In this document: positions 1-7,512 of the stretch, in pieces | How the letters are laid out: the number at the start of each line of letters is the position of its first letter | Numbering within the stretch: position 1 is the stretch's first letter | NCBI RefSeq assembly: GCF_021352225.1 | Contig: NZ_JAAUVI010000001.1 | Location: 716,191 to 780,190 of the forward strand | Origin: Methylobacterium sp. C25 | GTDB taxonomy: Bacteria > Pseudomonadota > Alphaproteobacteria > Rhizobiales > Beijerinckiaceae | DNA length: 64,000 nt | Direction of reading: 5' to 3' | The notes under the pieces: generated by a model | What the model was told of the DNA's origin: nothing | Seen by the model: the letters and a program-made list of their open reading frames with translations, nothing else | Database searches by the model: none | Made by a program: the position numbers and the translations under genes

Positions 1-115
1 GCATCGCAAGCGGCACGACGGCTGCCCACGCCTCGAGAGCCGCTACAAGGGTCGACCATCTCGACATCCTATGGCGTTGGCCTGATCTCCATCGTGGATA
101 CGCTAGGACCAATGC

Positions 116-358
116 ATGGCAATTAAAGCACTCAACGACCGTAAGAAGCTGTCGAACGACTTCAACGAGGCGAATGACGCATTTATCGATGAGGTGCTAG
201 GTGCGTTTCAGTCTGGCCGCTTACCTCGCGACCTCGCCCGCGCTTATCTCGCGCATCCGGTCGCGATGATGCATTCCGACGGGGCACAGGCCGTGGCCGG
301 GTACTTTGAGCGAATGCTGGCGCAGCGACCGAACATTGAGTGGACGCCTGGCGATTGA
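116..358 (+). CDS. hypothetical protein, 80 aa
   Basis: This is an unrecognised small protein of 80 residues. It begins at an ATG with the N-terminus MAIKALNDRKK and has a mixed helical composition with no membrane segment or signal peptide. An alternative ATG lies four bases upstream in another frame that closes at once. No good Shine-Dalgarno sequence is visible ahead of either ATG. The protein has plausible amphipathic character (the segment around FQSGRLPRDLARAYLAHP), which is better than random shadow frames, but I cannot assign a family. A long minus-strand frame overlaps it and I judge that one to be spurious. The gene sits at the window edge beside the AT-rich unknown gene at 620, so this may be an accessory patch. 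Confidence 0.4.
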   Translation: MAIKALNDRKKLSNDFNEANDAFIDEVLGAFQSGRLPRDLARAYLAHPVAMMHSDGAQAVAGYFERMLAQRPNIEWTPGD

Positions 359-619
359 GCGCTCGGGGCGGCGCTGACCGTCTGATCGAGAGCTGCGGGT
401 TTCTCGCGTGCTGGCTGCCAGCGATTGCACATGCGGCGCGATCGGTCGGATGTCGCTCGTGCCTGGCGCCAGATGATCGATGATGTGCGTTCGTCGGAAG
501 GCATATCGAAAGGTACCTGCCGGTTCAGAATAAATATTTTCGCTCGTGTTCGGTTTTATGATCCGCGCACTAGATCGATAGTGTAAATTTTTACGCGCCA
601 TCAAATTTGAGAATCGGCA

Positions 620-982
620 ATGAAAATTATCGCCTGGCTGACAGATCAGATTCGGCGGAGAAAAGAATCTTCTCGAAATAAAAATTTGAGCGAAAGACGA
701 GCTGACGCGATCGAAAACGGTACATTTTCCGATGAATCCACTTTTGGTGGTCGTGATTTTGACGAAAAGTATCGACTGGCAATGCGCCTGACCCAGAATT
801 ACGTTGATCAACATTATCCTAATTCGTATCATGCAAAGCAAACCAAAGATTTTGATCAAACCATTGACTACGAAGGCGTCAGAACGGACGCAATCAGTAT
901 TTTATCGTCCTCCATTTGCGCGTCATTGAGACAAGGTGCGGGCGCCGAAAAAGCCGCAAGTGTAGCAATCATGAAAATTTAG
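620..982 (+). CDS. hypothetical protein, AT-rich, 120 aa
   Basis: The product is an unrecognised 120-residue soluble protein, rich in Arg/Lys near the N-terminus (QIRRRKESSRNKNLSERR) and acidic/polar in the middle, with no signal peptide or transmembrane helix. The DNA is clearly richer in A and T than the rest of the window: codons such as AAA, AAT, TTT, GAT and TAT are common here and rare in neighbouring genes. That points to recent acquisition or to a gene under unusual codon constraint. The AT-rich character begins near 520, ahead of the start, so the promoter came along with the gene. Spacing to the transglutaminase-like gene on the opposite strand is 55 bp, so the two genes are convergent. 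Function cannot be inferred. Confidence 0.55.
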   Translation: MKIIAWLTDQIRRRKESSRNKNLSERRADAIENGTFSDESTFGGRDFDEKYRLAMRLTQNYVDQHYPNSYHAKQTKDFDQTIDYEGVRTDAISILSSSICASLRQGAGAEKAASVAIMKI

Positions 983-1037
983 CCAGATAAGTATACGCTC
1001 GTAAAAGCTGTCGAAAATGACCGATGCGAAGCCGACA

Positions 1038-1859
1038 TTAACGCGCGATGGCGGGCGCCTCTTCAGTCGTAACCAGAAAATTGACGAGCGAGTTCGGCCC
1101 GAAGGTGAGCGTCAGCGGCACGTCGGCAGCATCGCGACCATATGCAATCAATATTCGGCCGATACGTGGGCTGTTATTCCGCGGGTCGAACATGTGCCAG
1201 CGTCCGCCCAGGAAAACCTCCATCCAGGCCGCGAAATCGCCGGGTGAATGCGGCAGAGGCAAGCCGATGTCGCTGACATAACCGGTGCAGTAGCGCGCGG
1301 GGATGTTCAGACATCGGCAAAAGGCGATCGCGAGGTGAGCATAATCGCGGCAGACGCCTCGTTGCTCCTCGAAGACCTCTGCGGCTGTGCGCGTCGGCCG
1401 CGAGTATTCGTATCCGAACGTGATCCGATCATGCACGTAATCGCAGACGGCCTGCACACGCGACCACCCTGGCGGCAGGCTTCCGAAAAGATTCCAGGCA
1501 ATCTCCGAGAGCCGATCCGTCTCGCAATAACGACTCCCGAGAAGGAAGAGCAGCGTGTCCGTCGGCAACATCGAGGCTAACGCCTCGGTCGCGCCCGTGT
1601 CGGGCGGTGCTTCATTCTCGCTGTGGTCGCGCACGACCGTATCGGTCTTCAGCGTCAGGCGGCCGGCCGGCGCGACCAGACGGGTGCACCAATTTCCGAA
1701 ACTGTCACGATATCCCTCGAGCGGTACGGATGGCGTCGTCAGAATATAATCCGGCCGCTCGAGGTCAGAAAACCGCGATGAGTGAATATTGAGCATCGCG
1801 ATGAGGGTTGTCGGATACTGAAATTCGTAGGTCATCTCGCAGCCGACGAGAATTCGCAT
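1038..1859 (-). CDS. transglutaminase-like cysteine-protease-fold protein
   Basis: A 273-residue protein of the bacterial transglutaminase-like superfamily (COG1305 type), enzymes with a papain-like fold that act on peptides or proteins. An N-terminal beta-rich region (residues 1-95) precedes the core. The nucleophile is visible as C170 in RGVCRDYAH, and an acidic residue, D225, lies in MFDPRNN. At the place where the family normally carries the catalytic histidine before AW, this protein has DFAAW (A210), so the classical Cys-His-Asp triad looks incomplete. The start MRILVGCEMTYEF matches the expected N-terminus of the family and has GGACGAG upstream. No signal peptide is seen. It is convergent with the AT-rich gene at 620. 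Enzymatic activity is uncertain; a binding or structural role is possible. Confidence 0.85.
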   Translation of the reverse strand: MRILVGCEMTYEFQYPTTLIAMLNIHSSRFSDLERPDYILTTPSVPLEGYRDSFGNWCTRLVAPAGRLTLKTDTVVRDHSENEAPPDTGATEALASMLPTDTLLFLLGSRYCETDRLSEIAWNLFGSLPPGWSRVQAVCDYVHDRITFGYEYSRPTRTAAEVFEEQRGVCRDYAHLAIAFCRCLNIPARYCTGYVSDIGLPLPHSPGDFAAWMEVFLGGRWHMFDPRNNSPRIGRILIAYGRDAADVPLTLTFGPNSLVNFLVTTEEAPAIAR

Positions 1860-2011
1860 TCGTGCTCGTCCAAAATTGTCGAGAAATCGAGGCCGGCGAT
1901 TCAGCTACCGTCTGCAGTGGCTTATCGGCCGGTTAAACGAGAGGCCGCATCGTCGCGCAAAAGATGCGATCGAGGCGGCCCCTCAGACAGTACGAGCGAG
2001 CGCTCTCACGC

Positions 2012-2143
2012 CTACTTTCGTCCGGCTGTCTTCATAGCGTCGCTGACAAGATTCTTCGTCGACGGTGCAGACGCATTCATCTTCACGACGGGCTTCTTCG
2101 GCTTCTTCGCCTCACGACTGCCGCGCTGCTTTTCCGTAGCCAT
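2012..2143 (-). CDS. small basic protein, 43 aa
   Basis: This short gene encodes 43 residues beginning MATEKQRGSREAKKPKK and ending with TAGRK. It is strongly basic in its first half (a run of Lys, Arg and Pro) and ends in a short polar helix-like segment. A good Shine-Dalgarno sequence, GGGAG, lies about nine bases before the ATG, which supports translation. The beginning resembles short conserved hypothetical proteins common in Hyphomicrobiales that start with a similar Lys/Pro-rich pattern; that resemblance is from memory. Its role is unknown; nucleic-acid binding is a guess from charge alone. It is the only supportable gene between the transglutaminase-like gene and the MFS transporter. 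Confidence 0.65.
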   Translation of the reverse strand: MATEKQRGSREAKKPKKPVVKMNASAPSTKNLVSDAMKTAGRK

Positions 2144-2638
2144 GATCGTCACTCCCGATCTGTGATTGTGGAACTGGTCGCACCGCACCTGGCAGCCACG
2201 GCATGCAGAAGCAGATGGCCAAAATGGCCGGGCTGCTCGGCTGACCCAAGGATGTCCGATGGATATCGATCCTGGCCACGTGATCTCCCGAACCCTGCAG
2301 GCGGGAGCACTTGGCCCTCAGTCACCGGAGCCTGTCGTTCTCGGCCGGTGATGAGCCAGGATGCGCTTCTTCAGCGGTGAAAGATAGCCGTGCGTGCGTC
2401 GCTATCGGCGTTGCGCCCTCTTTGCTGCGTGCTCCCCCGTCTGCGCCATTCGGCGTTAGCCGCAGGCCGCCTGAGGAAGCGAAAACCGCAAGCGCGCAAT
2501 GGGTGACGCTGCTGTCAAAATGGGAGCCGTCCGAATGAGCGCTTTCAGGCGCGGCTTAATCTTGCGTCGAGTACGTCGCTGGGTCGAAAGCGGACCCAAC
2601 GCGTGGGTCGTCTCAGTCAGCGGCTCCCAACCTGTCTT
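2144..2638. other. gene-poor intergenic stretch
   Basis: About 495 bases without a supportable gene. The side next to 2143 should hold the promoter of the 43-residue gene. A short open segment near 2190-2235 ends with MQKQMAKMAGLLG and a stop, but it has no start or upstream domain and cannot be assigned. I see no tRNA, no clear terminator and no inverted repeat pair that would mark an insertion sequence. The remaining frames have poor codon use and are probably not coding. Confidence 0.4.
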
Positions 2639-3868
2639 TCAGGCGGCAATGCCGGTCTTGCCGCGATCGAGCGCCAGAGAGACCGCCCACACGGCAAGGC
2701 CGCCGAGCGCCAGGGCGACGCCGACCCAGCCCGTTGCCGGAAGGCCAAAGCCCGCGGCGATGGCGAGACCGGCGAGCCACGGACCGAGGGCATTGGCGAC
2801 GTTGAAGGCGGAGTGGTTGAGCGCGGCGGCCAGCGTCTGCGCGTCCTCGGCCACGTCCATCAGCCGCGTCTGCAGGATGGTGGCGAGGCCGCCGCCGCAA
2901 CCGATCAGGAACACCACCGGCAGCAGGGTCCAGAGGCTCGCGGTCGCGGCGGGGTAGAGGGCCAGCACAACGGCACTCCACACCAGCGTCGCGCCCGCCG
3001 AGAGCATCAGCTTGCCCGATCGGTCCGCGACCCAGGCCCAGGCGAGATTGCCGACCGTGAGGCCAGCACCAAAGACGGCGAGCGCCACCGGGATCAGGGC
3101 CGGCGAGACCTGCGTCACCGAGAGCATGGTCGAGGCGAGGTAGGTGTACATCGAGAACATGCCGCCGAAGCCGACGGCGCCGATGCCGAGCGTCAGCCAG
3201 ACCTGCCCGCGCTTGAGCGCGCCGAGTTCGCGCAGCGGGCTCGCCCCCGCGATCGGCGCACCGAGGGGAGCGTACAGCCGCACCAGCGCGGCCGTCAGCA
3301 GGGCGAGCCCGGCGACGATCCCAAAGCTCCAGCGCCAGCCGAAGAGCTGGCCGATGGCGTTGGCCAGCGGCACGCCGATCACGGTGGCGATCGTCAGGCC
3401 AGTCAGAACCTTCGCCGCCGCCTGCGCCCGCTTCGCGTGCGGCACCAGCGACGCGGCGAGCAGCATGGCGACCCCGAAATAGGCGCCATGCGGCAGGCCG
3501 GCGAAGAACCGGAAGGCCATCATCGCGGGGTAGCTCGGCGCCAGGGCGGAGAGCAGGTTGCCGATGGCGAACATCAGCATCAGGCCGACCAGAAGCGTCC
3601 GTCGGGCGATGCGCGCGGCGAGCACCGCGATCACCGGCGCGCCGACCACGACGCCGAGCGCATAGGCACTGATCACGTGGCCGGCCGTCGGCGCATCGAT
3701 GTCGAGGGCCGGCGCGAATTCCGGCAGCAGGCTCATCGAGGCGAACTCGGTCGTGCCGATCGCGAAGCCACCGACGGCGAGCGCGAGGATGACGAGCGAG
3801 GGATGGACGTCCCGCACGGCGGCAGCCGACGTGGTCTCATCGCAGCAGACGGAGGAAGGGTTCGTCAC
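2639..3868 (-). CDS. MFS transporter, DHA1 family (AraJ/YdhP-like)
   Basis: A 409-residue inner-membrane protein with about twelve hydrophobic helices, the length and pattern of drug:proton antiporters of the major facilitator superfamily. The first helix contains GGFAIGTTEF, the signature of the AraJ/YdhP/NepI branch that exports sugars, nucleosides or drugs. The loop between helices 2 and 3 carries ARIARRTLL, equivalent to the GxxxDRxGRR motif A, and motif C-like glycines occur in helix 5 (TGLTIATVIGVPLANAIG). A cytoplasmic N-terminal tail of about 22 residues precedes helix 1. The substrate cannot be told from sequence. The gene is transcribed alone; the next minus-strand gene upstream is the Kelch protein 163 bp away, with a REP-like hairpin between them, so co-transcription is unlikely. 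Confidence 0.9.
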   Translation of the reverse strand: MTNPSSVCCDETTSAAAVRDVHPSLVILALAVGGFAIGTTEFASMSLLPEFAPALDIDAPTAGHVISAYALGVVVGAPVIAVLAARIARRTLLVGLMLMFAIGNLLSALAPSYPAMMAFRFFAGLPHGAYFGVAMLLAASLVPHAKRAQAAAKVLTGLTIATVIGVPLANAIGQLFGWRWSFGIVAGLALLTAALVRLYAPLGAPIAGASPLRELGALKRGQVWLTLGIGAVGFGGMFSMYTYLASTMLSVTQVSPALIPVALAVFGAGLTVGNLAWAWVADRSGKLMLSAGATLVWSAVVLALYPAATASLWTLLPVVFLIGCGGGLATILQTRLMDVAEDAQTLAAALNHSAFNVANALGPWLAGLAIAAGFGLPATGWVGVALALGGLAVWAVSLALDRGKTGIAA

Positions 3869-3976
3869 GAGCAGCCCATTTTGCAGCGCAGCATAAACGC
3901 CAACCTAGCGACGAATGCCGGGAATCACAGGCCCACGCCGTGGCATGTCCGCCTTGTGCTCGGCGCAACTGCATCT

Positions 3977-4015
3977 CGTTATCCCGGGCTCCGCTGTGCG
4001 GCGCGGGGATGACGG
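3977..4015. repeat. short REP-like inverted repeat
   Basis: An imperfect inverted repeat whose outer arms read GTTATCCCGGGC and GGGGATGAC, separated by a G/C-rich centre. It lies between the Kelch gene and the MFS gene. Its ends resemble the GTCAT...ATGAC ends of the elements at 18987-19126, 38765-38854 and 48192-48229, so I treat it as a member of one dispersed family. It could form a stem-loop in the transcript that reads through from the Kelch gene. Confidence 0.55.
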
Positions 4016-4031
4016 AGAGGAGTGGGCGCCC

Positions 4032-4976
4032 TCAGCGCGTGGCCGGATCGGCCTTCGGATCGAACACCTCGACCGTCCCGGACTTGAAGCCGCCCGGTTT
4101 CGGGCTGCCGACGAGGGTGTAGATCCGGCCGTTGTAAGTCACCGCACCGAAGCCGTGCCGGGCCGTCGGCAGCCGGGCGAGGCTCCGCCAGAAGTTCTTC
4201 GGCAGGTCGAAGGCCTCCACCTGGTCGTAGGTCTTGTGGTTCGACTCGCCGCCGATGACGTAGACGTCCTGGCCCAGCGCCGCCGAGGCCGTACCGCTGC
4301 GTGCGGTGGGCAGCGGGGCGGCCTCGCTCCAGGCATCCTTGGCCGGATCGTAGACCTGGTTCACCGCGAGATTCTTCCCGGAATCGCCATCGACCCGGCC
4401 ACCCACCGCGACGATCCTTCCACCGACGGCCTGGACCGAAAGGTGATCGCGCGGCGTCGGCAGCTTTGCGGCCTTGCTCCAGCGATCGGCCGCCGGGTCG
4501 TAGACCTCGTGCGCGGACGTGTTCTTGCGGCCCGAGACGCTGCCGCTGACGACGTGGATCTTGCCGTCGAGCAGCGTCGCGCCGCCGGCGGCGCGGGCCG
4601 TGGGCAGCGGCGCGCGCGGCGTCCAGGCATTCGTCTTCGGATCGTAGGCCCAGACCTTGTCGGTGGCGTCCCAGCCGTTCACGTAGCCGCCGAAGACGTA
4701 GATCAGGCCGCCCTGCCCCACCGCCATGGTGTGGTGGACGGGATAGGGAGAGGCTGCGCCACGGCTCCAGACGTCCTTGGCGAGGTCGTAGATCAGCAGT
4801 TCGGTGGCGCCGTTATAGTCGCCGACCACGTAGGCCTTGCCGTCGATGGCCGCGACGGCGACCTCCGAGCGCTCGGCCGGCGCGCTGCTCGCGGCCGCCC
4901 AGGCTCCGACCTCGTGCGCGGCGACCGGGGAGGCCATCAGGATGCCCGCAAGCAGCAGGGCGGTGGATCTCGGCAT
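4032..4976 (-). CDS. secreted Kelch-repeat protein
   Basis: A 314-residue protein with an N-terminal signal peptide (MPRSTALLLAGILMASPVAA, cleavage probably after AHE or VAA) followed by about six Kelch motifs. Each repeat shows the pattern of a double glycine before a tyrosine or valine strand and a tryptophan six or so residues after a basic/proline segment, for example VFGGYVNGW, VVSGSVSGR, AVGGRVDG and VIGGESN. The fold is expected to be a six-bladed beta-propeller acting in the periplasm, as in galactose oxidase-like and NanM-like proteins, but no catalytic residues of galactose oxidase or mutarotase can be claimed. The start is the only methionine before the signal peptide. It is divergent from the membrane protein gene at 5102 with 125 bp between them, so a shared promoter region is likely. 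Confidence 0.85.
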   Translation of the reverse strand: MPRSTALLLAGILMASPVAAHEVGAWAAASSAPAERSEVAVAAIDGKAYVVGDYNGATELLIYDLAKDVWSRGAASPYPVHHTMAVGQGGLIYVFGGYVNGWDATDKVWAYDPKTNAWTPRAPLPTARAAGGATLLDGKIHVVSGSVSGRKNTSAHEVYDPAADRWSKAAKLPTPRDHLSVQAVGGRIVAVGGRVDGDSGKNLAVNQVYDPAKDAWSEAAPLPTARSGTASAALGQDVYVIGGESNHKTYDQVEAFDLPKNFWRSLARLPTARHGFGAVTYNGRIYTLVGSPKPGGFKSGTVEVFDPKADPATR

Positions 4977-5101
4977 GCTCGGCTCCGTTCTGAGCGCATT
5001 CGCGGGGTGAACGCACGGGACCTCGAAAAGCCCCCGCCCTTGCGCCGATCACGGAGTGCGGCGAGAACCGCTCGCGACGTCGTTGCACAAGCGGACCCAC
5101 G

Positions 5102-5815
5102 ATGCTGATCAAAGCCGCTGCCGCAGCCCTGCGGCAGGTCTTCTCGCCGGCCATGCGGGCAATCCTCCTGAAGTCGCTGGGACTGACGCTCGGGCTGCTG
5201 ATCGTGGTCTGGTTCGCGCTGACCCGGCTGATCCAGTGGTTCCAGTCGGGCCATCACATTGCGGCCGACTATCCGATCCTCGACACCATCGCCTTCTTCC
5301 TGGCCGGGGCCGGCCTGTTCGTGGCGCTCGCCTACATCATGCCGGCGGTCTCGATCCTGGTGGCAGGCTTCTTCCTCGACGATGCCGCCCAGATCGTCGA
5401 GCGCACCGACTTCCCGAACGACCCGCCCGGCCGCGCCCTGCCCTGGAGCCAGGCCCTGCTCTACGCCCTGCGCTTCGCCGGGCTGGCCCTGGTGGTGAAC
5501 CTGATCGCCCTGCTGTTGATCTTCGTGCCAGGCGTGAACCTCGTCGCTTTCTTCGGCGCCAACGCCTACCTGCTCAGCCGCGAGTATTTCGAGGCCGCCG
5601 CCAGCCGATTCCGGCCGATCTCCGAAGCGCAGGAGATGCGCCGGCACTTCAACCTGACGACGCTCGCTGCCGGGGCCATGCTTGCCGGGCTGATGGTGGT
5701 GCCGGTCGTGAACCTCGCCGTGCCGCTCTTCGGCATCGCGCTGATGGTCCACCTGCACAAGGGCTTGAGCCGCAAGGCGCTGCTCGAGGCACCGGCAGCC
5801 GGGAACGCTCGCTAG
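5102..5815 (+). CDS. EI24/CysZ-like integral membrane protein
   Basis: A 237-residue inner-membrane protein with four to five hydrophobic segments: residues about 22-45, 60-95, 120-150 and 178-215. The arrangement, the FFLDDAAQIVER segment and the GANAYLLSREYFEAAASRF segment are those of the EI24 domain family (formerly DUF540), which includes CysZ, the sulfate permease for cysteine synthesis. Proteobacterial members outside the gamma group are usually annotated only as sulfate-transporter-family proteins, and there are no cys genes nearby, so the sulfate role is inferred weakly. It ends eight bases before the convergent stop of the Rrf2 regulator gene. No ribosome-binding site of note is visible; the ATG was chosen because the first hydrophobic helix begins soon after it. 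Confidence 0.8.
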   Translation: MLIKAAAAALRQVFSPAMRAILLKSLGLTLGLLIVVWFALTRLIQWFQSGHHIAADYPILDTIAFFLAGAGLFVALAYIMPAVSILVAGFFLDDAAQIVERTDFPNDPPGRALPWSQALLYALRFAGLALVVNLIALLLIFVPGVNLVAFFGANAYLLSREYFEAAASRFRPISEAQEMRRHFNLTTLAAGAMLAGLMVVPVVNLAVPLFGIALMVHLHKGLSRKALLEAPAAGNAR

Positions 5816-5822
5816 CGGTCGA

Positions 5823-6278
5823 CTATCCGCACCGGGAAGCAGGGTTTGGCCCACCGGGCTCGCACCGTGCGTCGAAGCCGCGCGCCAATTCGGCAAGGCT
5901 GACCGAGCCCAACCGCGCGATGAGCAGCGCCTCGGCCTCGCGCAAGGTGTCCTCCAACGCCGCGTTGACGACCTTCTCGACCGCGCAATCGGGATTCGGA
6001 TGATCGCTGCCGATCGCGAAGATGCGTGGTCCGCCGACCGCGCGATGGACGTCCAGGAGCGACACGTCCTCCAGATTCGCGGCGATGGTCCAGCCGCCGC
6101 CATGCCCCTTTTCCGATCGCACGTAGCCGGCCTCTCGCAGGCCCGCCATCGTGCGGCGGACGACCACGGGACTCGTACCGAGCATCTGGCCGATCACCTG
6201 CGAGGTCATCGGTCCATCGCGGCGCGCCATGTGGAGCAGCACGTGGAGGGTACGGGAAAGGCGGCTGTCGTTGCGCAC
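5823..6278 (-). CDS. Rrf2-family transcriptional regulator
   Basis: A winged-helix regulator of about 151 residues (166 if the upstream ATG at 6323 is used). The DNA-binding part is seen in RLSRTLHVLLHM, TSQVIGQMLGTSPVVVRRTMAGLREAGYV and the wing KGHGGGWTIA, all typical of Rrf2/YwnA proteins. Only one cysteine of the cluster region remains (NPDCAVE), so it does not look like an Fe-S sensor such as IscR or NsrR; it is closer to the YwnA/YwgB group. I choose the GTG at 6278 because AAGGAT lies six bases before it and because the ATG at 6323 abuts a palindrome and has no Shine-Dalgarno sequence. The gene is divergent from the methyltransferase at 6367 and probably controls both through that palindrome. 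Confidence 0.85.
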   Translation of the reverse strand: MRNDSRLSRTLHVLLHMARRDGPMTSQVIGQMLGTSPVVVRRTMAGLREAGYVRSEKGHGGGWTIAANLEDVSLLDVHRAVGGPRIFAIGSDHPNPDCAVEKVVNAALEDTLREAEALLIARLGSVSLAELARGFDARCEPGGPNPASRCG

Positions 6279-6323
6279 GACACGATCCTTCACGCGGGAC
6301 CCGCGGATTGGCAACCGAGACAT

Positions 6324-6350
6324 ATCACGCTACTTATGAAGTTACGTGAT
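6324..6350. promoter_or_regulatory. 27-bp palindrome, probable Rrf2 operator
   Basis: Arms ATCACGCTACTT and AAGTTACGTGAT flank a three-base centre; 10 of 12 positions pair. It sits between the divergent Rrf2-type regulator and the methyltransferase, the usual place for an autoregulatory operator. The size and the dyad fit dimeric Rrf2 regulators. Binding by the neighbouring regulator is inferred, not shown. Confidence 0.65.
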
Positions 6351-6366
6351 TGGTGGAGCCTCCGAG

Positions 6367-7146
6367 ATGCGCGAGTTCGAGAACCCTGATCGGTGGGACA
6401 AGGCCGCCGAGCACTACGAGCAGACCGCCCATCCGTTCACGGCACGCTTCGCCGAAGCCGCGCTCGCGCGGGTGCCCCTGTCGGAGCAAAGCCGCGTCCT
6501 CGATGTCGCCACGGGAACCGGCGCGCTCGCGCTCGCGGCGGCGCGGACCGGAGCGCAGGTCCTCGCGGTCGACTTCTCGCCCGGCATGGTGGCCCGCGTC
6601 ACCGCAGCCGGACTGCCCAACCTCGATGCCGAGGTCATGGACGGACAGGCGCTCGCCCTGCCGGATGCCGGCTTCGATGCCGTGTTCTCGATCTTCGGCG
6701 TGATCATGTTCCCGGACTGGCGCAGGGGGCTCGCGGAGATGGCGCGGGTAACGCGACCCGGCGGCCACGGCGTCGTGGCGACGTGGCAGGAGCAGGGTGC
6801 CGCGACGTTCCTGCTGCTCGGCCAGATCCGCCGGACACTCTTCCCCGAGCGCGAGAGCATGGCGATGCCCGACGGGGTGAAGGCGCTCGGCGATCCGGAT
6901 GCCTTCGCCCGCGAATTGGTCGCCGCGGGGTTTCAGATGCCGCGGATCGAGCGCGTGGTCTTCGACTACGAACTCGACGTCGCGATGCTCGACGAGCCCG
7001 ACACGCTGTTCGGCATGTCGCCCGACTGGGCCAGTCTGAACGCCGAGGACAAGGCGGCGGTTGTCGCCGAAGCGCGGCGGATGGCGGGAGCTCGACCGAT
7101 CCTGCCGATCCCCTCGACCGCGCTCATCGCCGTGGCGGAGCGCTGA
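6367..7146 (+). CDS. class I SAM-dependent methyltransferase
   Basis: A 259-residue soluble methyltransferase of the UbiE/COQ5-like class I fold. The S-adenosylmethionine site is visible in order: motif I VLDVATGTGALAL, the acidic end of strand 2 in AVDFSPGM, motif II-like EVMDGQALALPDAGFDAVFS and motif III after TRPGGHGVV. The start ATG at 6367 is preceded by GGTGGAG at eight bases; a GTG 21 bases upstream lies inside the palindrome and is less likely. The acceptor substrate is unknown: menaquinone/ubiquinone enzymes have a related core, but genes for quinone synthesis are absent nearby. The gene is divergent from an Rrf2 regulator, a common arrangement for a small stress-induced detoxification gene under a dedicated repressor. 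Confidence 0.85.
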   Translation: MREFENPDRWDKAAEHYEQTAHPFTARFAEAALARVPLSEQSRVLDVATGTGALALAAARTGAQVLAVDFSPGMVARVTAAGLPNLDAEVMDGQALALPDAGFDAVFSIFGVIMFPDWRRGLAEMARVTRPGGHGVVATWQEQGAATFLLLGQIRRTLFPERESMAMPDGVKALGDPDAFARELVAAGFQMPRIERVVFDYELDVAMLDEPDTLFGMSPDWASLNAEDKAAVVAEARRMAGARPILPIPSTALIAVAER

Positions 7147-7162
7147 ACTTTCGCTCCCGCCG

Positions 7163-7453
7163 TTAGGCGTCGTCCTCACGGCCGAAGACTTCGCCCTGCT
7201 CCGCGAGGCGGGCATCGTCGACATCGGTCCGCAGCCGCTGCCGGTCGCGGTACCGGGTCAGCGCCTCCTGCCAGCCGAGCGGCAAGCCGAGGCTGTTCTC
7301 CTGGGCCTGGGCGGCGATCTTGCCCAGCAGTTCTTGCCAATCCTCCTCGGACACGTCCTGCACCATGTCCGCAGAGCCATTCCCGCGCAGGACCTCCTGC
7401 GCCAGCGCGATCAGCGGCGCGATCGTCCGGTCGAGTTCGCTGTCATCCGCCAT
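7163..7453 (-). CDS. hypothetical protein, 96 aa
   Basis: An unrecognised 96-residue soluble, acidic protein. It is predicted mostly helical, with segments DRTIAPLIALAQEVL and EEDWQELLGKIAAQAQ, and has no signal peptide, membrane helix or cysteine motif. It lies 59 bp downstream of the dehydrogenase gene on the same strand, so the two may share a transcript, and is convergent with the methyltransferase gene (16 bp apart). Codon use is like that of neighbouring genes. The protein may be a small accessory or regulatory partner, but nothing in the sequence supports a specific role. Confidence 0.6.
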   Translation of the reverse strand: MADDSELDRTIAPLIALAQEVLRGNGSADMVQDVSEEDWQELLGKIAAQAQENSLGLPLGWQEALTRYRDRQRLRTDVDDARLAEQGEVFGREDDA

Positions 7454-7512
7454 AGCCTGATCCTCTTCGGGCCGTCATTCGACGTCGAGCGCCGATCGGG
7501 GAAAACCCCGCT

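Noticed and set aside
1..115. Possible 3' end of a gene entering from the left
   Set aside because: Two frames stay open over part of this stretch, but neither shows a recognisable motif.
221..859. Long minus-strand frame of 212 codons over the two small left-edge genes
   Set aside because: It has no recognisable domain, its composition changes abruptly midway and it overlaps both plus-strand genes; it is explained by lack of stops in the complementary frame.
2190..2240. Possible C-terminal remnant ending MQKQMAKMAGLLG
   Set aside because: The Met-rich end recalls some RNA-binding protein tails, but there is no upstream domain, start or conserved context; too short to support.
2603..4012. 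469-codon plus-strand frame opposite the MFS transporter
   Set aside because: Arg/Gln/Gly/Glu-rich antisense shadow of a high-GC membrane-protein gene; the minus-strand gene has clear transporter motifs.
3915..5108. 397-codon plus-strand frame opposite the Kelch gene
   Set aside because: Composition is typical of antisense frames, and the Kelch repeats with a signal peptide on the other strand are convincing.
4937..6103. 388-codon minus-strand frame across the EI24-like gene
   Set aside because: Overlaps both the EI24 membrane protein and the Rrf2 regulator and has no domain; rejected as a shadow.
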